DNA of 6,388 nt from an uncultured Bacteroidota bacterium. GTDB taxonomy: Bacteria > Bacteroidota > Bacteroidia > Flavobacteriales > Flavobacteriaceae. Under the pieces are notes generated by a model that saw nothing but the letters and a program-made list of their open reading frames with translations, was not told where the DNA came from and did no database searches. Location: NCBI GenBank assembly GCA_903888655.1, contig CAISUR010000113.1, positions 1-6,388 on the forward strand, read 5' to 3'. Positions 5,484-6,388 of the stretch are shown one piece after another (positions within the stretch are counted from its first letter, which is position 1; each line of letters opens with the position of its first letter). A program made the translations under genes and the position numbers.

Positions 5484-5659
5484 ACCCAAATTCCGGAATA
5501 GGACTCTACTGCAAGTATCAACTATTTCAAATATAAATGTTTGATTGATTTATTCTCCTTCAACAGAATTTATTATGTTTTCTATCAAAAAATCTGTTCA
5601 AACACTTCTATTTTTTGTATTTGATACTTTCGTAACGCGTCTATTCCACAACTTGGGTT
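5483..5659. repeat. Long imperfect inverted repeat between regulator and kinase genes
   Basis: Two 62-bp arms, 5483-5544 and 5598-5659, are reverse complements at 43 of 62 positions without any gap. Perfect blocks all share one centre: AACCCAA/TTGGGTT (5483-5489 with 5653-5659), GGAATAG/CTATTCC (5495-5501 with 5641-5647), AAGTATCAA/TTGATACTT (5513-5521 with 5621-5629) and TGTTTGA/TCAAACA (5538-5544 with 5598-5604). About 53 bp lie in the middle. It fills almost the whole gap between the genes and begins at the stop codon of the 189-aa gene. It could be a decayed MITE-like element or a long RNA structure in the kinase leader. A clear target-site duplication is not visible. Confidence 0.65.
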
Positions 5660-5681
5660 AATTTGCAATAAAAACAAATAG

Positions 5682-6388
5682 ATGTCTTCTAGTTTCTCTG
5701 ATGAGCAGCCCTTACTAAAAATTAATATGGATGCAGATGGAGCTACTATTCGTACACTCTATATAGGTAAGATTTTTACATTGTATCAGGTGAGGATACG
5801 TTCTCGCTTTTATGTTAGGAAGCAACTATCAACAGAATTTAAAGACGCTGAACTTTATAAAAATCTATTACGCAAAGAGTTCGAAATAGGGCAACAACTA
5901 GACCATCCAAACATAGTGCGCTATGTATTTATTACCGATGATGATACTGGTCTTTACGTGTTTATGGATTATCTGAAGGGAGATACCCTACAAACATTGC
6001 TTGCTAAAGAAGATAAGGTACTTAATGAGCCGCTCCCGTTTATCAGTAATTTGGTTACCCACCTTTCGGCAGCCTTTAACTATTTGCACGATAAAGGCAT
6101 TTTTCATGGCGATGTATCGCCCTCTAATATCGTTTATAACAAGGAACTAAAAAAGTTCTTCCTAATCGATTTAGGTTTTGCTGTAACCGATAACTACATT
6201 AAACTAGGTGGTGGCACAGAAAGCTTTGCTGCACCGGAGGCATTTGCCGATCCTAGCAGAATAAACGCCACATCTGATATCTTTTCTTTTGGCAAAGTAG
6301 TAGAACAAATAGTGGCTGCCAAGGGCATTAACAAGTATAAAACCATTGTAGCTAAATGTTGTGCTGCAGAACAAAGCAATAGGTATCA
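5682..6388 (+). CDS. Ser/Thr protein kinase-like protein, N-terminal part (cut by window edge)
   Basis: An open frame from ATG 5682 (an in-frame TAG stands directly before it) runs off the right edge after 235 codons. It shows the eukaryotic-like protein kinase order: Lys47 in FYVRKQL (ATP-anchoring Lys), Glu66 in a RKEFEIGQQLDHPNIVRY helix (its salt-bridge partner), the hinge region VFMDYLKGDTL (93-103), the catalytic loop HGDVSPSN with Asp144 and Asn149, DLG (163-165) as the metal-binding motif, the activation loop ending in APE (184-186), Asp199 in SDIFSFGK, and Arg234 in the last helix. The glycine-rich loop is not recognisable at the N-terminus, HRD is HGD and DFG is DLG. The catalytic residues are all present, so it is probably active. 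No membrane segment is visible in this part. It may phosphorylate the neighbouring regulator or envelope proteins, which is inference only. Confidence 0.85.
   Translation, partial: MSSSFSDEQPLLKINMDADGATIRTLYIGKIFTLYQVRIRSRFYVRKQLSTEFKDAELYKNLLRKEFEIGQQLDHPNIVRYVFITDDDTGLYVFMDYLKGDTLQTLLAKEDKVLNEPLPFISNLVTHLSAAFNYLHDKGIFHGDVSPSNIVYNKELKKFFLIDLGFAVTDNYIKLGGGTESFAAPEAFADPSRINATSDIFSFGKVVEQIVAAKGINKYKTIVAKCCAAEQSNRY

Noticed and set aside
5483..5659. Firm call of the long inverted repeat as a transposable element
   Set aside because: No convincing target-site duplication is visible at the ends, and no second copy is in the window, so it is listed only as a repeat.
6194..6379. Minus-strand open frame opposite the kinase gene
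   Set aside because: It is antisense to conserved kinase motifs (APE, SDIFSFGK) and is a by-product of that frame.

Overview
The window looks like chromosomal DNA from a member of the Bacteroidota, most likely a non-Bacteroides lineage such as a flavobacterial, sphingobacterial or chitinophagal relative. The evidence is AT-rich sequence with long AT-rich spacers, no clear Shine-Dalgarno sites, lipoprotein signal peptides of the Bacteroidota type, a TAnnTTTG-type -7 candidate, and protein families typical of that phylum. No species can be named from the sequence alone.

Layout. (1) The left edge (1-118, minus) holds the first 39 residues of an unidentified protein. (2) A gene-poor stretch (119-498) holds a leader-like motif, copy 1 of a 96-bp repeat, and a good minus-strand intrinsic terminator at 417-452. 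(3) A compact five-gene minus-strand operon runs from 4321 down to 499 with gaps of 21-50 bp: a small lipoprotein (166 aa); its paralogue fused through a Ser/Lys-rich linker to an outer-membrane beta-barrel (351 aa); a membrane-anchored protein with a C-terminal SH3-like domain (361 aa); a four-TM protein with a second SH3-like C-terminus (245 aa); and a short helical lipoprotein (102 aa). (4) A 592-bp spacer (4322-4913) is full of candidate regulatory structure: a second leader motif, tandem TTCGCCA repeats with a -7-like box bracketed by an 11-bp inverted repeat, a perfect 18-bp palindrome, and copy 2 of the 96-bp repeat. (5) On the plus strand and divergent from the operon lie a 189-aa protein with a putative DNA-binding N-terminus, then a 177-bp long imperfect inverted repeat, then a Ser/Thr protein-kinase-like gene cut by the right edge.

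How it may work together (inference). The five-gene operon looks like an envelope module: two related lipoproteins, one carrying its own outer-membrane barrel, plus inner-membrane proteins with SH3-like domains that could contact peptidoglycan or partner proteins. The divergent putative DNA-binding protein and kinase could be its regulators, but only adjacency supports this. The whole operon lies between two 96-bp direct repeats that match at 91 of 96 positions and are 4504 bp apart, so it may be a recombinable or transferred block, or may simply sit between two members of a dispersed intergenic repeat family. No rRNA, tRNA, CRISPR array, transposase or integrase was seen.
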